NCBI GenBank assembly: GCA_020345785.1
Contig: CP070771.1
Span: 3,550,107-3,555,951 of the forward strand
From: Desulfobacterales bacterium
GTDB taxonomy: Bacteria > Desulfobacterota > Desulfobacteria > Desulfobacterales > JAFDCJ01
Length of the DNA stretch: 5,845 bases
Direction of reading: 5' to 3'
Shown: positions 4,967-5,845 of the stretch, one piece after another
Numbering within the stretch: position 1 is the first letter of the stretch
Layout of the letters: each line of letters starts with the position of its first letter
The notes under the pieces: generated by a model
Told to the model about the DNA's origin: nothing
Seen by the model: the letters and a program-made list of their open reading frames with translations, nothing else
The model's database searches: none
Program-made: the position numbers and the translations under genes

Positions 4967-5836
4967 ATGACAAAAGAAAAGCGGGCGACCAACGGCCACT
5001 GGCAAAGGTTCTTTAACAACGGCAATATCAATCTCATCCAGTGCGCCGAGCATTTAGAGGATCCGCGGGGGATCCTTGAGAATACTTACACAAACTGCAC
5101 CTGGCAGAACGAAACCATCGGTGAAGCCGAGGGGGTGGCCCGCGGAACATGGTCAGAGTTGGTCAACCTTGGCCTTAGGCTTGGTCTCCTGGGGTTTCCA
5201 GAGAAGACCTCCAATGACGACGATACAATCAAAAAGACGGCTCTGCAATACATCGAGAACCATGATCATTCCCGTTTTGTTTGTACCTTCCGCACGATCT
5301 TTCGGGGGAACGAACTTTTGGGTGAAGGTGATCGCAACCTGTGGTACAAACTCCAGCCTTATTTAATAGGCATATTCACAGCCAAAGGTATTCCCATGCT
5401 CTGGCAGGGGCAGGAGTTTGGTGAGAACTATTCCATCCCTGAACAGGGTCTGGGAAGAGTTTTGATGTTCCGGCCGGTGCGATGGGACTATTTTTATGAT
5501 GCCATCGGCAAATACATGATCGCCCTTGTTCGAAAACTGATAACATTGCGTCGGGGAAAGCCCCAGTTCAGACGTGGCGAACATTTTTTTTATAACGATC
5601 ACGAACGCTACAAGTCTAGAGACATCATAATCTTCTCTCGAACCTATGAAAACAGCTTTAGCCTGATTGCCCTGAACTTCGGCGACCGAGAACAGAACGT
5701 CCCGTTCACTTTCCCAGTCAGTGGGGATTTTGGTGAAGAACTTCATGGACACGACAACTTGCAGGACGTCGTCGCTAGGGAGGAGAGCTGGCTCACTGTT
5801 CCGAGCAATTACGGACGTGTCTGGACTCTAAAATAA
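4967..5836 (+). CDS. Alpha-amylase family (GH13) glycoside hydrolase, N-terminally truncated, probable pseudogene
   Basis: This is the C-terminal part of an enzyme that hydrolyses or transfers alpha-glucans. The 289-residue frame keeps GH13 region III in LIQCAEHLEDP (E28 is the expected acid/base) and TNCTWQNET (42-50). Region IV is retained in ALQYIENHDHSRF (92-104, with H99 and D100). GIPMLWQGQEFGEN (141-154) follows, then RWDYFYDAIGKYMIALVRKL (172-191) at the barrel end and a C-terminal beta domain to residue 289. Regions I and II, including the catalytic nucleophile Asp, are absent; related proteins are about 550-700 residues. The frame is open back to 4877 but has no start codon there, no ribosome binding site precedes the ATG, and the upstream DNA is repeat-like. 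The ATG may thus be an internal Met of a broken gene. The family is firm; the exact subfamily (branching enzyme, trehalohydrolase or other) is not. It is not linked to the TRAP operon. Confidence 0.85.
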   Translation: MTKEKRATNGHWQRFFNNGNINLIQCAEHLEDPRGILENTYTNCTWQNETIGEAEGVARGTWSELVNLGLRLGLLGFPEKTSNDDDTIKKTALQYIENHDHSRFVCTFRTIFRGNELLGEGDRNLWYKLQPYLIGIFTAKGIPMLWQGQEFGENYSIPEQGLGRVLMFRPVRWDYFYDAIGKYMIALVRKLITLRRGKPQFRRGEHFFYNDHERYKSRDIIIFSRTYENSFSLIALNFGDREQNVPFTFPVSGDFGEELHGHDNLQDVVAREESWLTVPSNYGRVWTLK

Positions 5837-5845
5837 CAGGGCAGC

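Noticed and set aside
4776..4973. 65-codon minus-strand frame upstream of the GH13 fragment
   Set aside because: It passes through three hairpins and shows no protein-family likeness; it is better explained as repeat DNA.
5363..5752. 129-codon minus-strand frame
   Set aside because: It is the antisense shadow of the GH13 coding frame, which carries recognisable motifs.

Overview
The window looks like chromosomal DNA of a Gram-negative proteobacterium. A deltaproteobacterium (Desulfobacterota) is my best guess. The reasons are the complete TRAP transporter set, a classical sigma-70 promoter, moderate GC content, and intergenic inverted repeats of the CGTCAT(G/T)CCCGC and GTAGGTTGGGTTGA types that I remember from such genomes. 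The taxonomic guess rests on memory, not on a search.

Layout. About the left four fifths is one minus-strand transcription unit read from right to left. A strong promoter with a GTATAC-centred palindrome lies at 4437-4479. It is followed by a roughly 300-nt leader, dctP (periplasmic solute receptor, 3083-4138), dctQ (small permease, 2096-2617), dctM (large permease, 631-1908), and the start of an amidohydrolase with a TTG start codon (1-598, running off the left edge). Together they suggest uptake of a carboxylate-containing compound across the inner membrane, followed by hydrolysis in the cytoplasm. The substrate cannot be read from the sequence.

The spaces between these genes are unusually informative. 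The dctP leader (4225-4360) carries a decayed N-terminus of a 3-hydroxyisobutyrate-dehydrogenase-type NAD-binding protein. The dctP-dctQ gap (2618-3082) carries a cluster of inverted repeats plus a coding-like open frame ending just before dctQ. The dctQ-dctM gap (1909-2095) is also long for such an operon and has a coding-like frame. The operon appears to have lost genes and gained small repeats.

The right end (4480-5845) starts with about 490 bases of repeat-rich, apparently gene-free DNA. It then holds the C-terminal part of a GH13 (alpha-amylase family) enzyme on the plus strand, 4967-5836. This keeps the acid/base Glu and the NHD motif but lacks the N-terminal half of the barrel with the catalytic nucleophile, so it is probably a pseudogene.

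I see no tRNA, rRNA, CRISPR array, transposase or obvious new defence-type system. The most interesting items are the gene remnant in the dctP leader, the operator at the promoter, and the repeat hairpins that bracket dctP.
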